Notes: generated by a model not told the origin, from the letters alone. 64,000 bases of DNA from Rhizobiales bacterium UBA3584 (GCA_002375765.1 DFMV01000006.1:1-64000); one strand, 5' to 3'. Counted from the stretch's first letter, positions 12,286-23,861 are shown. Numbers and translations are program-made.

Positions 12286-12379
12286 GCCCGGCCTTGAGCC
12301 CGGGTCCAGTACACTCGGCGCCGCGATGGAACCGCAAGCTCTGCCGGTTATTGGATTCCGGGTCTCGGTCGGGGATGAC
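12286..12379. repeat. Degenerate palindromic intergenic repeat
   Basis: The left arm around 12286-12312 (CCTTGAGCCCGGGTCC core) faces an imperfect complement at 12350-12379 (GGATTCCGGGTCTCGGTCGGGGATGAC). It resembles a worn copy of the inverted repeat at 1-129. It fills the gap between the converging ubiG and DUF1178 genes. Confidence 0.5.
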
Positions 12380-12400
12380 GCCGGTGGAATTGGGCAGGCT

Positions 12401-12829
12401 TTAATTGTGCTCGTCTGGCACATTGGGCAGGGGCATGAACTCGATTCCCTCATCGATCAGCCCAACCACCTCGTCCTTGGTCGCTTCGCCATAGATGCCG
12501 CGCGCTTCGGCTTCCTCGTAATGGATCTTGCGCGCTTCCTCGGCAAATTTGTCGCCGACATAATCGGCTTCCGACGTCATTTTCTGGCGCAGGGCGCGCA
12601 TGGCTTTGAGGAACGCTCCGTGCTCGGGATGGCCGGCCGAAAGCGCGACCTTTTCGCTCGAACGCGAAACGGCAGGCGCCATCAACGCCTTTTCCACCTG
12701 TGAAGAATTGCAGATCGGGCAGGCCAGATCCCCGCGCGCCGACTGCTCGTCATAGGCCGCGGCGTTTCTGAACCAGGCATCGAATTTGTGGCCTGCTGCG
12801 CAGGCGAGCGTGAACTGGATCACTTTCAA
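12401..12829 (-). CDS. DUF1178 family protein
   Basis: A 142-residue protein. The N-terminus, IQFTLACAAGHKFDAWFR, and a later CPICNSSQVEKALMAPAV segment give a four-cysteine pattern (C...H...C..C) suggestive of a zinc ribbon, as is usual for DUF1178. Function is unknown. Its start overlaps the end of the nitrilase-family gene by 4 bases, so it is the last gene of the comF-grxC-nitrilase-DUF1178 operon. Confidence 0.88.
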   Translation of the reverse strand: MKVIQFTLACAAGHKFDAWFRNAAAYDEQSARGDLACPICNSSQVEKALMAPAVSRSSEKVALSAGHPEHGAFLKAMRALRQKMTSEADYVGDKFAEEARKIHYEEAEARGIYGEATKDEVVGLIDEGIEFMPLPNVPDEHN

Positions 12830-13695
12830 TTCCCCGCTTGAGTTTTCAGAGTGCTTCCGGACTGCGGTGCTCCTGCGCGAAAAAAACGCGCATTGGCAAG
12901 TGCCGGCACCCTTTGCCGCGCCTCGGCCACCGCGTCAAGGTCCAGCGCGGCAACCACAAGGCCCGGCTCGGCCCCATCGGCCTCTGCAATCACCTTACCC
13001 CAGGGCGAAACGATAAGCGAATGGCCATAGGTCGCCCGCCCGTTTTCGTGTCTTCCGCCCTGCGCTGCCGCAAGGACAAAGCACCCGGTTTCAATGGCCC
13101 GCGCCCGCAACAGGACGTGCCAATGAGCCTCGCCCGTCGGCACCGTAAAGGCCGAGGGCACCGCGATCACCTGCGCACCCGCCTCGGCCAGCGTCCGATA
13201 GAGCGCCGGAAAGCGCAGATCATAGCATATCGAGATGCCAAGCACGAACGGTTCGATATCGGCTGTCACAGCCGTATCTCCGCCCGCATAGGTCGCGCTT
13301 TCGCGATAGGCATTGGCGCCGTCAATCTCGGCGTCGAAAAGATGGATCTTGTCATAGCGCGAAACGATCCCGCCCTGAGGATCGAACAGCACCGAGCGGT
13401 TGGCAAATCGTCCGTCCTCGAGCGCTATGGCAAGCGAGCCGATATGAAGGAAAACGCCATTGTCCCTCGCGATACCGGCCAGCCGCGCCATGGCCCGATT
13501 GCCCTCCCAGGGCTCGGCCGCCGCCTGCAGCCCGGCGCGATCCTTGGCAAAGACCACGCTCATTTCCGGCGTCAGGACATAAACGGCTCCGGCCCGCCGG
13601 GCCTCGGCGACCCGTTTTTCGATTTCGGCAAGATTGTCCCCGGCCCCAACCCCCGCGTTCATCTGAACAAGGGCAACGGTCGTGGTTTGACTCAC
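12826..13695 (-). CDS. Carbon-nitrogen hydrolase, Nit1-type (probable deaminated glutathione amidase)
   Basis: A 289-residue nitrilase-superfamily amidase. The catalytic triad is visible as Glu in LTPEMS, Lys in RYDKIHLFD and Cys in SICYDLRFPALY. The ICYDLRFP form is typical of the Nit1/NitA branch, which hydrolyses deaminated glutathione. It overlaps grxC and the DUF1178 gene by 4 bases on either side. Substrate is inferred from family resemblance and the glutaredoxin neighbour, and is not certain. Confidence 0.88.
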   Translation of the reverse strand: MSQTTTVALVQMNAGVGAGDNLAEIEKRVAEARRAGAVYVLTPEMSVVFAKDRAGLQAAAEPWEGNRAMARLAGIARDNGVFLHIGSLAIALEDGRFANRSVLFDPQGGIVSRYDKIHLFDAEIDGANAYRESATYAGGDTAVTADIEPFVLGISICYDLRFPALYRTLAEAGAQVIAVPSAFTVPTGEAHWHVLLRARAIETGCFVLAAAQGGRHENGRATYGHSLIVSPWGKVIAEADGAEPGLVVAALDLDAVAEARQRVPALANARFFRAGAPQSGSTLKTQAGN

Positions 13696-13952
13696 GCGGC
13701 ACTCTCGAGCAGGGGATCGAGCTTGCCCTGCCGCTCAAGAGCCGCGAGGTCGTCATAGCCACCCACATGGGTCTGCCCGACAAAAATCTGCGGCACCGTG
13801 CGCCGTCCGTTGGCGCGCTGGGTCATGCTGGCGCGCAGATCAGGATCGAGCACCGTGATTTCTTCGAACGTGACGCCCTTGTCACCGAGCAGCGCCTTGG
13901 CGGCGTGGCAGTAGGGGCATGTGGGGGTCGTATAGATTTCGACCTTGGCCAT
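13692..13952 (-). CDS. grxC: Glutaredoxin 3
   Basis: An 86-residue cytoplasmic dithiol glutaredoxin. The active site CPYC is at residues 12-15, followed by the glutathione-binding RTVPQIFVG and the GGYDDL motif. It reduces disulfides with glutathione. It sits in an operon with the upstream comF-family gene (30-base gap) and the overlapping nitrilase gene. Confidence 0.95.
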   Translation of the reverse strand: MAKVEIYTTPTCPYCHAAKALLGDKGVTFEEITVLDPDLRASMTQRANGRRTVPQIFVGQTHVGGYDDLAALERQGKLDPLLESAA

Positions 13953-13981
13953 TTATTCCAAACTCCAATCAATCGTGGCAG

Positions 13982-14776
13982 TTATACTGTCATATCGGCA
14001 TCGAACACAACGCGGGCAAAGCTGAGCACATCGACTTGCGATACGCCTGCCCGTTTAAGCGCCCTGGCGGCAGCCGAGGCGGTTGCCCCGGTTGTCAACA
14101 CATCATCGACAAGCACGACGCGCCGCGCGCCCAACCGCTCCAGCCGCGCCGGATCGACACGAAACGCTCCATCGACATTGCGGGCGCGCTGGGAGGCGTT
14201 GAGCCCGACCTGCTGGATGGTGCGCCGATGCCTGACAATAAGGTCGGTATGCAGACCGCATTTTGCAAGGCGGCCGATGGCGCGCGCCAGTTCGGCCGAT
14301 TGATTGTAACCCCGCTCGCGCTGGCGCGCCCGGTGCAGCGGCACCGGCACCAGCACAGCATCGGGACCCAAAAGCTCATGACCCGCCGAAACCATCATCC
14401 GCGCACAGAACAGGGCGATCTCGGGCCGGTCGGAATATTTCATCTTCGAGACCAGCTTCCGGGCCAGATCGGTATAGGCAACGGCGGAACGGGCGCGCTC
14501 AAAGGGTGGCGGGTTGGCAATGGCCTGAACCGATAGCGCGCCTTCGCCCATGTCGGACGCAAACGGCAGTCCCAGAACCGGGCAAAACGGCCGCGAAATG
14601 GGGATAAGCTGGCGCCAGCAAGACGGACACAGCCCATCCGGTGTCAAAACCGCCTCGTTGCAGGCCAGGCACACCGGCGGAAAAGCCAGGTCCAGCGCCC
14701 GCGCACCGGCCGCAGCAACAATTGCGCGCAACCGCAACGCAAAGGGTCTGCCCCGATTTTCGATTGCCCCAACCAT
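13982..14776 (-). CDS. ComF family phosphoribosyltransferase-like protein
   Basis: About 264 residues. The N-terminal zinc-ribbon-like region has two CxxC pairs (FPPVCLACNE and LCPSCW). The C-terminal phosphoribosyltransferase fold has the PRPP loop VVLVDDVLTTGAT. ComF proteins are linked to DNA uptake in competent bacteria, but in this order the role is unclear. An ATG at 14812 would add 12 residues but would abut the divergent gene's ATG, so I chose 14776. Head of the comF-grxC-nitrilase-DUF1178 operon. Confidence 0.85.
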   Translation of the reverse strand: MVGAIENRGRPFALRLRAIVAAAGARALDLAFPPVCLACNEAVLTPDGLCPSCWRQLIPISRPFCPVLGLPFASDMGEGALSVQAIANPPPFERARSAVAYTDLARKLVSKMKYSDRPEIALFCARMMVSAGHELLGPDAVLVPVPLHRARQRERGYNQSAELARAIGRLAKCGLHTDLIVRHRRTIQQVGLNASQRARNVDGAFRVDPARLERLGARRVVLVDDVLTTGATASAAARALKRAGVSQVDVLSFARVVFDADMTV

Positions 14777-14824
14777 GATCCGATCATTGCACGGCGGACA
14801 TTCCTGCGCCATATGGTCGGGACC

Positions 14825-15685
14825 ATGACCCAGCCCCCTCTCGTTTTCGACCGCTCACGCCTTTCCGCCAATTTCGCCAAGCGCGAAGGGCAATCCGATT
14901 TCGTAACCGATCTGGTGGTGGCCGATCTTGCCGATCGGCTCGCGCCGATCTCACGGGAGTTTCCAAAGGCGCTGATCATGGGCCCCGACCCACGGCTTTT
15001 GCCCGATACCGCGCAGTCGGCCACTGGCCCGATTCGCTTCGAAAAGATTTCGTCCCTGCTCGAGATCGATGGCCTTGCTCTGGCCGATCCCGAACATCTC
15101 AGCCTGCCTTCCCGCGATTATGACCTGATCGTCTCGCTTCTCGACCTGCAGACCGTCAACGACGTTCCGGGCTTTCTCGACAATCTCCGCCGCCACATCG
15201 CCCCTGATGGGCTGCTGATCGCCGCGGCCGTTGGAGGGCGCACACTCACCGAATTGCGCGACGCGTTCCTGGCCGCCGATGTGGAAATCCTTGGCGGTGT
15301 TTCCCCCCGAGTGGCGCCGATGATCGACGTGCGCGATGCCGGCAGCCTGCTCCAGCGGGCCGGCTTTGCCCTACCCGTCACCGATCTGGAAACCCATACC
15401 GTGCGCTATCGCACCCCGCTTGCCCTGTTCGACGAATTGCGGGCATTAGGCGTCACCAACCCCCTGGCCGGTCGCGACACGCGCATGCTGACCCCGCGCC
15501 ACCTGATGCGCGCCACCGAAATCTACGCCGAGCGCTTTTCCGATCCCGATGGCAGGGTTCGCGCCAGTCTGGAAATCCTCTGGCTCTCGGGCTGGGTGCC
15601 CCATGAAAGCCAGCAGAAACCTTTGCGGCCCGGCTCTGCCCAGACCAGCCTGCGCGACGTGCTCAAGGACAAGTCGCAGACCTGA
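14825..15685 (+). CDS. SAM-dependent methyltransferase, NDUFAF5-like
   Basis: A 286-residue protein with a class I methyltransferase fold whose glycine-rich SAM motif is degenerate (ALIMGPDPR in place of the usual GxGxG). The middle YDLIVSLLDLQTVNDVPGFL and the C-terminal LTPRHLMRATEIYAERF with EILWLSGW recall the alphaproteobacterial relatives of mitochondrial NDUFAF5, which modifies complex I. The biochemical role here is inferred. Starts at 14813 or 14825 are possible; the later ATG leaves room for the divergent comF start. Confidence 0.75.
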   Translation: MTQPPLVFDRSRLSANFAKREGQSDFVTDLVVADLADRLAPISREFPKALIMGPDPRLLPDTAQSATGPIRFEKISSLLEIDGLALADPEHLSLPSRDYDLIVSLLDLQTVNDVPGFLDNLRRHIAPDGLLIAAAVGGRTLTELRDAFLAADVEILGGVSPRVAPMIDVRDAGSLLQRAGFALPVTDLETHTVRYRTPLALFDELRALGVTNPLAGRDTRMLTPRHLMRATEIYAERFSDPDGRVRASLEILWLSGWVPHESQQKPLRPGSAQTSLRDVLKDKSQT

Positions 15686-15688
15686 ACG

Positions 15689-17455
15689 TCATAGCGGCCA
15701 GAACACCATGATGGCGGGCACACCGACCACAACGATGATCACCTCGAGCGGCAGTCCCATGCGCCAATAGTCGCCAAACCGGTACCCCCCCGGCCCCATG
15801 ATCAACGCATTGTTGTTGTGCCCTATCGGGGTAAGAAAGGCGCAGCTCGCCCCGATGGCCACCGCCATCAGGAACGCATCGGGATTGACCCCGAGCAACT
15901 GGGCCAGCTCGAACGCCACGGGGCCAAAGATCACCGCCGTCGCCGCATTGTTGAGAACGTCCGAAAGCGTCATTGTGAACACCAGCACCACCGCAAGGGC
16001 CACCCAGGCGGGGACATACTGGCCCAATGTCGCCAGCCCCTCGGCCATGAGCTGGGTGCCCCCCGAGGTTTCCAGCGCCATGCCGACCGGCAGGAGCGAG
16101 CCGAGCAGGACCACCACCGGCCATTCGATCGACTCGTAGATCTCGCGCACCGGCAGGATGTCGAAAAGCACGTAAAGCACGGACACTGCGGCCAGCGCCA
16201 CGGTGAGCGGGACGATGCCGAACGCGCCAACGCCCACGGCAGCTCCAAACAGCCCGATCGCCGCCAGCGCTTTTTCATGCCGCGTCACCGCAACGCTCGA
16301 AGCGATGGGCAGGCAGTCCATGCGGGTGATAACGTCGTCGACCGCGTCCTGATGACCGAGCAGCAAAAGCACGTCGCCGACTTCGAGCGGCGTGCGCCGC
16401 ACGCGCTCGGTGATGGCCCGGCCGCGCCGCGACAGCCCCAGCATGACCACGCCATTGCGCTGCATGACGCGCACATCATTGGCGATCCGGCCCTCCACAC
16501 GGCTGTCGGTGGTCACCACCGCCTCAACCATTTTCAGATCAGACGACAATTGCGCACTTTCACCCGAACGGCCCTGCAGATCGACCTGCAAGGCACCGGC
16601 CAGGGCCGAAATCGCCTCGGCGCTGCCGTGAACGACGAGCAGATCGCCCTTGCCGATCTTTTCCCAACGCGCCCGGCCCGGCAGCCGCTTGTTGCGGCGC
16701 ACCAGCCCCACGATGGCGCAATCATGTTCTTCGGCCGCGCCGTCCAGATCACGCACCCGCTGGCCTTTGGCCTTGGATTTCTCGGTAACCACAAGTTCGG
16801 TGGTATAACTGGCTGCGGCGCGCAATTCGGCGCTGGCCCCCTTGTCGCGCACCGGTATCAGCCGCCAACCCACCAGCCCGACAAAAGCAACGCCTGCCAG
16901 CGCACACACAAGCCCTACCGGTGTAAAATCGAACATCGTGAAACTGTCGCCCACCGCGCGCTCGCGATAGGCCGCGATGATGATGTTGGGGGGTGTGCCG
17001 ATCATGGTCAGCATGCCGCCAAGGATGGTGGCGAAGGCCAAAGGCATCAGTGACGAGGCGGGAGAGCGGCCGGCCTTTTGCGCGGCCTGCACATCGACGG
17101 GCATCAATATGGCCAGCGCGGCGACATTGTTCATGAAGCCCGAAAACACCGCCCCGATGCCGCCCATGATCGAGATATGGAGCGGCAGTGAGCGATCCCG
17201 GCTCACCGCATGCCGGGTGATAAGATCAACGGCGCCCGAACGCGACAGGCCCGCCGTGACCACAAGCACCAGGGCTATGATGATCGTCGCGTCGTTGCCG
17301 AAGCCGGAAAACGCTGTCTGAGCCGGCACCACGCCCAGAACCACCCCCACGATAAGAGCGGCAAAGGCAACAAGGTCATACCGCCACCTGCCCCACAAAA
17401 GCCCCACGAGCACCAACCCCAGAAGGACGAAAAGCACGATCTGTTCGTAGGTCAA
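15689..17455 (-). CDS. SLC13-type anion transporter with two RCK_C domains
   Basis: About 588 residues. Two blocks of membrane helices (about 1-180 and 395-588) flank a cytoplasmic centre with two TrkA-C/RCK_C regulatory modules. The conserved GFMNNVAALAILMP and IGTPPNIIIAAYRE motifs, repeated as LNNAATAVIFGP and TPIGHNNNALIMGPGGY, mark the DASS/ArsB-NhaD superfamily. The substrate (dicarboxylate, sulfate or other anion) cannot be told. No ATG is near; a TTG at 17455 follows a GGGGG ribosome site, and TTG 17470 is the alternative. It converges with the methyltransferase gene, 3 bases apart. Confidence 0.85.
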   Translation of the reverse strand: MTYEQIVLFVLLGLVLVGLLWGRWRYDLVAFAALIVGVVLGVVPAQTAFSGFGNDATIIIALVLVVTAGLSRSGAVDLITRHAVSRDRSLPLHISIMGGIGAVFSGFMNNVAALAILMPVDVQAAQKAGRSPASSLMPLAFATILGGMLTMIGTPPNIIIAAYRERAVGDSFTMFDFTPVGLVCALAGVAFVGLVGWRLIPVRDKGASAELRAAASYTTELVVTEKSKAKGQRVRDLDGAAEEHDCAIVGLVRRNKRLPGRARWEKIGKGDLLVVHGSAEAISALAGALQVDLQGRSGESAQLSSDLKMVEAVVTTDSRVEGRIANDVRVMQRNGVVMLGLSRRGRAITERVRRTPLEVGDVLLLLGHQDAVDDVITRMDCLPIASSVAVTRHEKALAAIGLFGAAVGVGAFGIVPLTVALAAVSVLYVLFDILPVREIYESIEWPVVVLLGSLLPVGMALETSGGTQLMAEGLATLGQYVPAWVALAVVLVFTMTLSDVLNNAATAVIFGPVAFELAQLLGVNPDAFLMAVAIGASCAFLTPIGHNNNALIMGPGGYRFGDYWRMGLPLEVIIVVVGVPAIMVFWPL

Positions 17456-17526
17456 CTCAATCCCCCGCAAGGCGCGAACACAAATGCAGGCCCACCCTAA
17501 AGGGTTCCGCCTCCATGCGCGACCGC

Positions 17527-17564
17527 AACGAAAAATCCCCGAAGCAGAGCTCCGGGGATTTTCG
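17527..17564 (-). terminator. secA terminator
   Basis: AAAATCCCCG at 17532-17541 pairs with CGGGGATTTT at 17553-17562. Read on the minus strand, the stem ends in a T run, just past the secA stop. Confidence 0.8.
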
Positions 17565-17585
17565 CGAATTTACTGTCGATCCAGG

Positions 17586-20252
<2,667 letters not shown>

Positions 20253-20526
20253 GAAGAATTGTCCTTAGAACCTTGTTGGATGCACCCCTAACCGGCGGTT
20301 GCGACGTCCCGGAATTGCCTTGCACAAATGGAAGGGCGGCAGGCCGGGGCGCTGCCGAAAGGAGCGCGGAAAACTTCGGCAGGAGATGTAAGAGTGCCAC
20401 CATGGGTTGTCAACGTTGGCAAAATCGGACAAACCACCGCCAAAGTCCGGGGTTAAACGCATATCCGGACCTTTGGTTCGGACAATGGGGGGTCCGGGCT
20501 TCGGAAAAACAAGGAGAGTTCTCATC

Positions 20527-21465
20527 ATGTCATCCGATTTCGCCGCTCCGGTGGCCGGCCTTTTTCGGGCCGTATTCATCCCGGCGGTTCTTGCCGTCTC
20601 GCTGAGCGCCGCTCCGGCCTGGGCTCAGGACGATGCTCCGGCCCCCGCCCCCGAAGCGACCGAGCAGGCCGCGCCAGCCGCCCCCGCTGAACCGGTATCA
20701 CCCGATACGGTCCTGGCCACTGTCGGCGGCGAAGAGATTACCGAAGGCGATCTGGTTCTGGCGGCCGAAGAGCTCACCCAGGAACTCCAGTCCATTCCCG
20801 CCGACCAGCGGCGCGGTTTTCTTTTGACCGTCATCATCGACATGAAGCTGATGGCCAGCGCCGCCCGCGAAGACGGCCTTGACGAAACCGACGATTTTAC
20901 ACGCCGCCTGGCCTACCTCGAAGATCAGGCCCTGCGCCGCGCCTTTTTCAACTCGATCGTTGAAACCCAGGTGACAGAGGAGGCCATCCAGGCCGCCTAT
21001 GACGAGACGGTTGCCGAGTTCTCCCCCGAGCCCGAAGTCCGCGCTCGCCACATCCTGGTGCCGACCGAGGAAGAAGCCAACGAAATCCGTGCCGAAATCG
21101 AGGCCGGCCGTGACTTTGCCGATGCCGCCAGCGAATACGGCACCGACGGCACCCGCGCCAATGGCGGCGATCTTGGTTATTTCTCGACCGGAATGATGGT
21201 CCCCGAGTTCGAGCAGGCCGCCATGGCACTCGAAATCGGCGAGATGTCCCAGCCTGTCGAAAGCCAGTTCGGCTTCCACCTGATCTATCTCGAAGACCGC
21301 CGCCTGTCCGAAGCACCCCCGCTCGAGGAAGTTCGCCAGCAGGTCGCGCAGCAGGTTCTCTATGAGAGCTATGAAGCGGCCATCAATGAAATCAAATCCG
21401 GCGTCGAAATCGAGATCGACGATCCCGATCTCGCCGCGCAGGTCGAAGCGCAGGGCGGCATCTAA
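20527..21465 (+). CDS. Periplasmic parvulin-type peptidyl-prolyl isomerase
   Basis: A 312-residue exported foldase. A signal peptide (about 1-36, ending AWAQ) is followed by a Pro/Ala-rich linker, a SurA/PrsA-like N-terminal region with TVGGEEITEGDLVLA, and a rotamase domain (about 175-275) with VRARHILVPTEEEA and GGDLGYFSTGMMVPEFEQA. It is expected to assist folding of secreted proteins. ATG 20527 is supported by AAGGAGA upstream; the frame is open further upstream, where no ribosome site is seen. Confidence 0.9.
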   Translation: MSSDFAAPVAGLFRAVFIPAVLAVSLSAAPAWAQDDAPAPAPEATEQAAPAAPAEPVSPDTVLATVGGEEITEGDLVLAAEELTQELQSIPADQRRGFLLTVIIDMKLMASAAREDGLDETDDFTRRLAYLEDQALRRAFFNSIVETQVTEEAIQAAYDETVAEFSPEPEVRARHILVPTEEEANEIRAEIEAGRDFADAASEYGTDGTRANGGDLGYFSTGMMVPEFEQAAMALEIGEMSQPVESQFGFHLIYLEDRRLSEAPPLEEVRQQVAQQVLYESYEAAINEIKSGVEIEIDDPDLAAQVEAQGGI

Positions 21466-21492
21466 GCCTTCCCGAAAACCTGGCTATCCATC

Positions 21493-21524
21493 GAACCCCG
21501 GCCTAGGCGCCGGGGTTCTTTTTT
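21493..21524 (+). terminator. Terminator of the isomerase gene, overlapping the tetR stop
   Basis: AACCCCGGC at 21494-21502 pairs with GCCGGGGTT at 21509-21517, then TCTTTTTT. The minus-strand TetR gene ends in the loop of this hairpin: its stop codon occupies 21503-21505. Confidence 0.85.
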
Positions 21525-22120
21525 GTCGCCGCCCCGATAATCGCCACGACCGCCTCGATATCGTCCTGCGATCCGTCGAGCCGCCCTGTTAAAAGCCGGT
21601 GCCAGGCAAAGCCGGCAATCAGTTCAACGATTATGGCGCTGTTGCTATCGGGATCGATTTCGCCACGCGCCTTTGCCCTGTCCACCAGTTGCTCGGCGAA
21701 TTTGCGCCGCCCGCGCTCATAGGCAAACAGCGCTTCGGCCGCCGCGGGGTCGCTCTGGGCCTCGGCGATGATCGAGCGGAACACGGTACCGCAAAGCCCG
21801 CCATGCCAGAACCCGATAAGCTGATTGTTGAGGAACCCCCGCAGATCATCCTCGAAATTGCCCGTATCGGGAAACTGCCGCAGATTCTTGAACCCGTGAT
21901 AGACGTCGAGCAGCAGGGCCGCCTTGGACGGCCACCAGCGATAGATCGTTGGCTTGCCGGCCCGGGCCCGCCGCGCCACCGCCTCGATGGAAAACCCCGA
22001 AAGCCCCTCTTCGCGCAGTATCGCTTCGGCAGCGTCGAGAATGGCCTGCTGGCTGGCCGGATTGCGTTTGGCTCCGATGGAGCCGCGCCTGACCGCGACC
22101 GATCCGTGTTCCTTTGTCAT
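21503..22120 (-). CDS. TetR family transcriptional regulator
   Basis: A 205-residue repressor-type regulator. The N-terminal helix-turn-helix (about residues 24-70) shows FSIEAVARRARAGKPTIYRWW, typical of TetR. The C-terminal ligand domain has no recognisable ligand. It is divergent from a small membrane protein gene across a 280-base gap that holds two palindromes (22346-22384), the likely operators. A GTG-rich basic N-terminus precedes the HTH. The regulated substrate is unknown. Confidence 0.9.
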   Translation of the reverse strand: MTKEHGSVAVRRGSIGAKRNPASQQAILDAAEAILREEGLSGFSIEAVARRARAGKPTIYRWWPSKAALLLDVYHGFKNLRQFPDTGNFEDDLRGFLNNQLIGFWHGGLCGTVFRSIIAEAQSDPAAAEALFAYERGRRKFAEQLVDRAKARGEIDPDSNSAIIVELIAGFAWHRLLTGRLDGSQDDIEAVVAIIGAATKKNPGA

Positions 22121-22345
22121 CGTCTCGTCTTCCTTCCCTCGACCCGGCTTCGCGCTCTGCGCCCCTGGCCTCCCCGGTATTCAAATGCCCTGCTCTGCCG
22201 GACGAAACCGAAAAGACGGCAAGGCGGCCCCTGGCCATCGGGCCGCCCGGTTCTCAGATGCCACGCCCGATGCCGACTCTTCGGCCTCACCCCAAATCGG
22301 GCCAGCGCGAGATATAGGCAAAAATACCGAAAATATCCACTTGAA

Positions 22346-22384
22346 CGAAACGGCCCGTTTCGGTATATAACGGAACGTTCCGTT
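22346..22384. promoter_or_regulatory. Tandem palindromic operator, probably for the TetR regulator
   Basis: Two perfect palindromes lie side by side: CGAAACGGCCCGTTTCG (22346-22362, one-base centre) and AACGGAACGTTCCGTT (22369-22384). The half-site CCGTTTCG appears again at 22380-22387. They end 16 bases before the start of the small membrane gene at 22401, where a bound repressor would block transcription. Assignment to the divergent TetR gene is inference from position. Confidence 0.7.
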
Positions 22385-22400
22385 TCGAAAGGCATTCTAT

Positions 22401-22694
22401 ATGTCCCGTACTTCTTCCGCCGTTCATTCGCCCTCCGCATCCGCCACCGGCCAGACGCCGTCCGGCGCTTCGTTCCGCCCCGACAGGTTGCGGCAGTTTC
22501 TGGTGACCCTTCTCGGGGTCTATCCGATCATCACGCTCATTCTCTACCTCGTCCTGCCGCTCACCAGCGGCTGGCAGATCTGGCAGACCACCCTGATCGT
22601 CGCTCCGGTCATGGTCGCCATAATGGTGTTCTGGATGATCCCCGCGATCCAGAAATATTTCGGCCGCTTCATCATGCGCCCGGCGCACCGGTAA
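22401..22694 (+). CDS. Small membrane protein, probable TetR target
   Basis: A 97-residue protein with a polar Ser/Pro-rich N-terminus (1-30) and two membrane segments (about 33-55 and 60-83), ending in a short basic tail. I do not recognise a characterised family. The palindromic operator directly upstream and the divergent TetR gene suggest it is inducible, for instance by a compound the regulator senses. Start is the ATG at 22401. Confidence 0.7.
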   Translation: MSRTSSAVHSPSASATGQTPSGASFRPDRLRQFLVTLLGVYPIITLILYLVLPLTSGWQIWQTTLIVAPVMVAIMVFWMIPAIQKYFGRFIMRPAHR

Positions 22695-22767
22695 GACCGC
22701 GTCCAAGAGATCGATAGACCTGTGCCGGGAGATATGGTCCCGCCGCCCGGCGGCACTATCGTAACGC

Positions 22768-23280
22768 TCAGTAATCGAATGCGAACCAGCAGACATGATT
22801 GCGCAGCCGCTGATCATCGAGCACCAGTTCCTTTATGGCGCCAGGAAGCTGCGCGCGCTGCCAGTGGCATTCCACCCGTCCGGCCTCTTCGCGCCCTGGC
22901 CCCTCATGAACAGCCCGGACAGCCCGGATCGCATAGGCGGCTGCGCCCAGTTCATGCGCCGCCACATGCGCAACCGCCACGGCCTGCGCCGCAGCATAGG
23001 CTGCAAATTTTGCGGCGCCCGTTACCTCTTTTGCCGCACCCCTGGCGTTGGAGGCCCTTAGCGCTTCGCGCATGGTCACTTCACCACGCACCCATGCTCG
23101 GTTTTGTTCAAGCGCATGGCGCACCCGATCATCATCCGGCGCCGCGGCTTCAAAAATATGGAGAACATGGGCAGCGCATGTCCCGGCCCACTCTGCGAGC
23201 GGGCGATGGTCGCCATCGCTCAACGTGCCTCCGCGACGAACGGTGATCAATCGAGGGTCTCGAGGTTCGGTGAAAATCAT
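22768..23280 (-). CDS. Putative immunity protein, Imm-5-like
   Basis: About 170 residues, mostly Ala-rich helices. The order RPLAEWAGTCAAHVLHIFE, then DDDRVRHALEQNRAWVRGE, then repeated AAA-rich helices ending HVAAHELGAAAYAIRAVRA, resembles the Imm-5-like putative immunity family seen beside polymorphic toxins. No toxin gene is adjacent here. I chose ATG 23280, where the family pattern begins; the open frame extends to 23367. Assignment is from remembered pattern and should be treated as tentative. Confidence 0.6.
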   Translation of the reverse strand: MIFTEPRDPRLITVRRGGTLSDGDHRPLAEWAGTCAAHVLHIFEAAAPDDDRVRHALEQNRAWVRGEVTMREALRASNARGAAKEVTGAAKFAAYAAAQAVAVAHVAAHELGAAAYAIRAVRAVHEGPGREEAGRVECHWQRAQLPGAIKELVLDDQRLRNHVCWFAFDY

Positions 23281-23360
23281 GTTGGCCACACAGCTCCAAA
23301 CATCGGCGGCGTAAATAGCGCTATAGTGAACAAACGCGATTCCCAAGCCCACCATCTTCA

Positions 23361-23861
23361 ATGCCATTCTCCACGATCTCCGACCAGATCACCATCGCCG
23401 CCCCGGCCACCGCAATCTGGGCCGCCCTCATTGACCGCGAGCAAAGCCGAATCTGGGCCGGCGCTGATTTCACAACCGACTGGCAACCCGGCTCCCCGCT
23501 GGCCATCAAACCATTGATCATCGGGAAAAAGGGAGCCGACAAAGGCGAAGTACTCGAAGTCCTCGCCCCCGCGCTCCTGTCCTATCGCGTCCTGCCTCGC
23601 GTCTCGGGCTTGCCGGACCTGCCCGATAACTATTCGCACGTCACCATCAGCCTCGCCGAACTGAACGGCCAGACACGCGCTGGAATTAGCCATGCGGTGC
23701 CCGCCTCTCCGGTCCGTAAGGGTAAGGGATTCGAGATCGGCCCGGAGTCCGGCCACAACCACGTCGCGTTTTACTGGCGCAGCACCTTGCCGCTGCTGCG
23801 CGACCTCGTCGAAAACCGCGATACGATTGCGCTGCGCATCGCACGGCAAGCCGCCCGCTGA
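23361..23861 (+). CDS. SRPBCC (AHSA1/START-like) domain protein
   Basis: A 166-residue single-domain protein with the helix-grip pattern: ITIAAPATAIWAALIDREQ at the N-terminus, a central glycine-turned sheet, and a closing long helix WRSTLPLLRDLVENRDTIAL. Such proteins bind hydrophobic ligands or act as co-chaperones; the ligand is unknown. It is transcribed divergently from the immunity-like gene and lies 80 bases ahead of argJ. Confidence 0.8.
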   Translation: MPFSTISDQITIAAPATAIWAALIDREQSRIWAGADFTTDWQPGSPLAIKPLIIGKKGADKGEVLEVLAPALLSYRVLPRVSGLPDLPDNYSHVTISLAELNGQTRAGISHAVPASPVRKGKGFEIGPESGHNHVAFYWRSTLPLLRDLVENRDTIALRIARQAAR

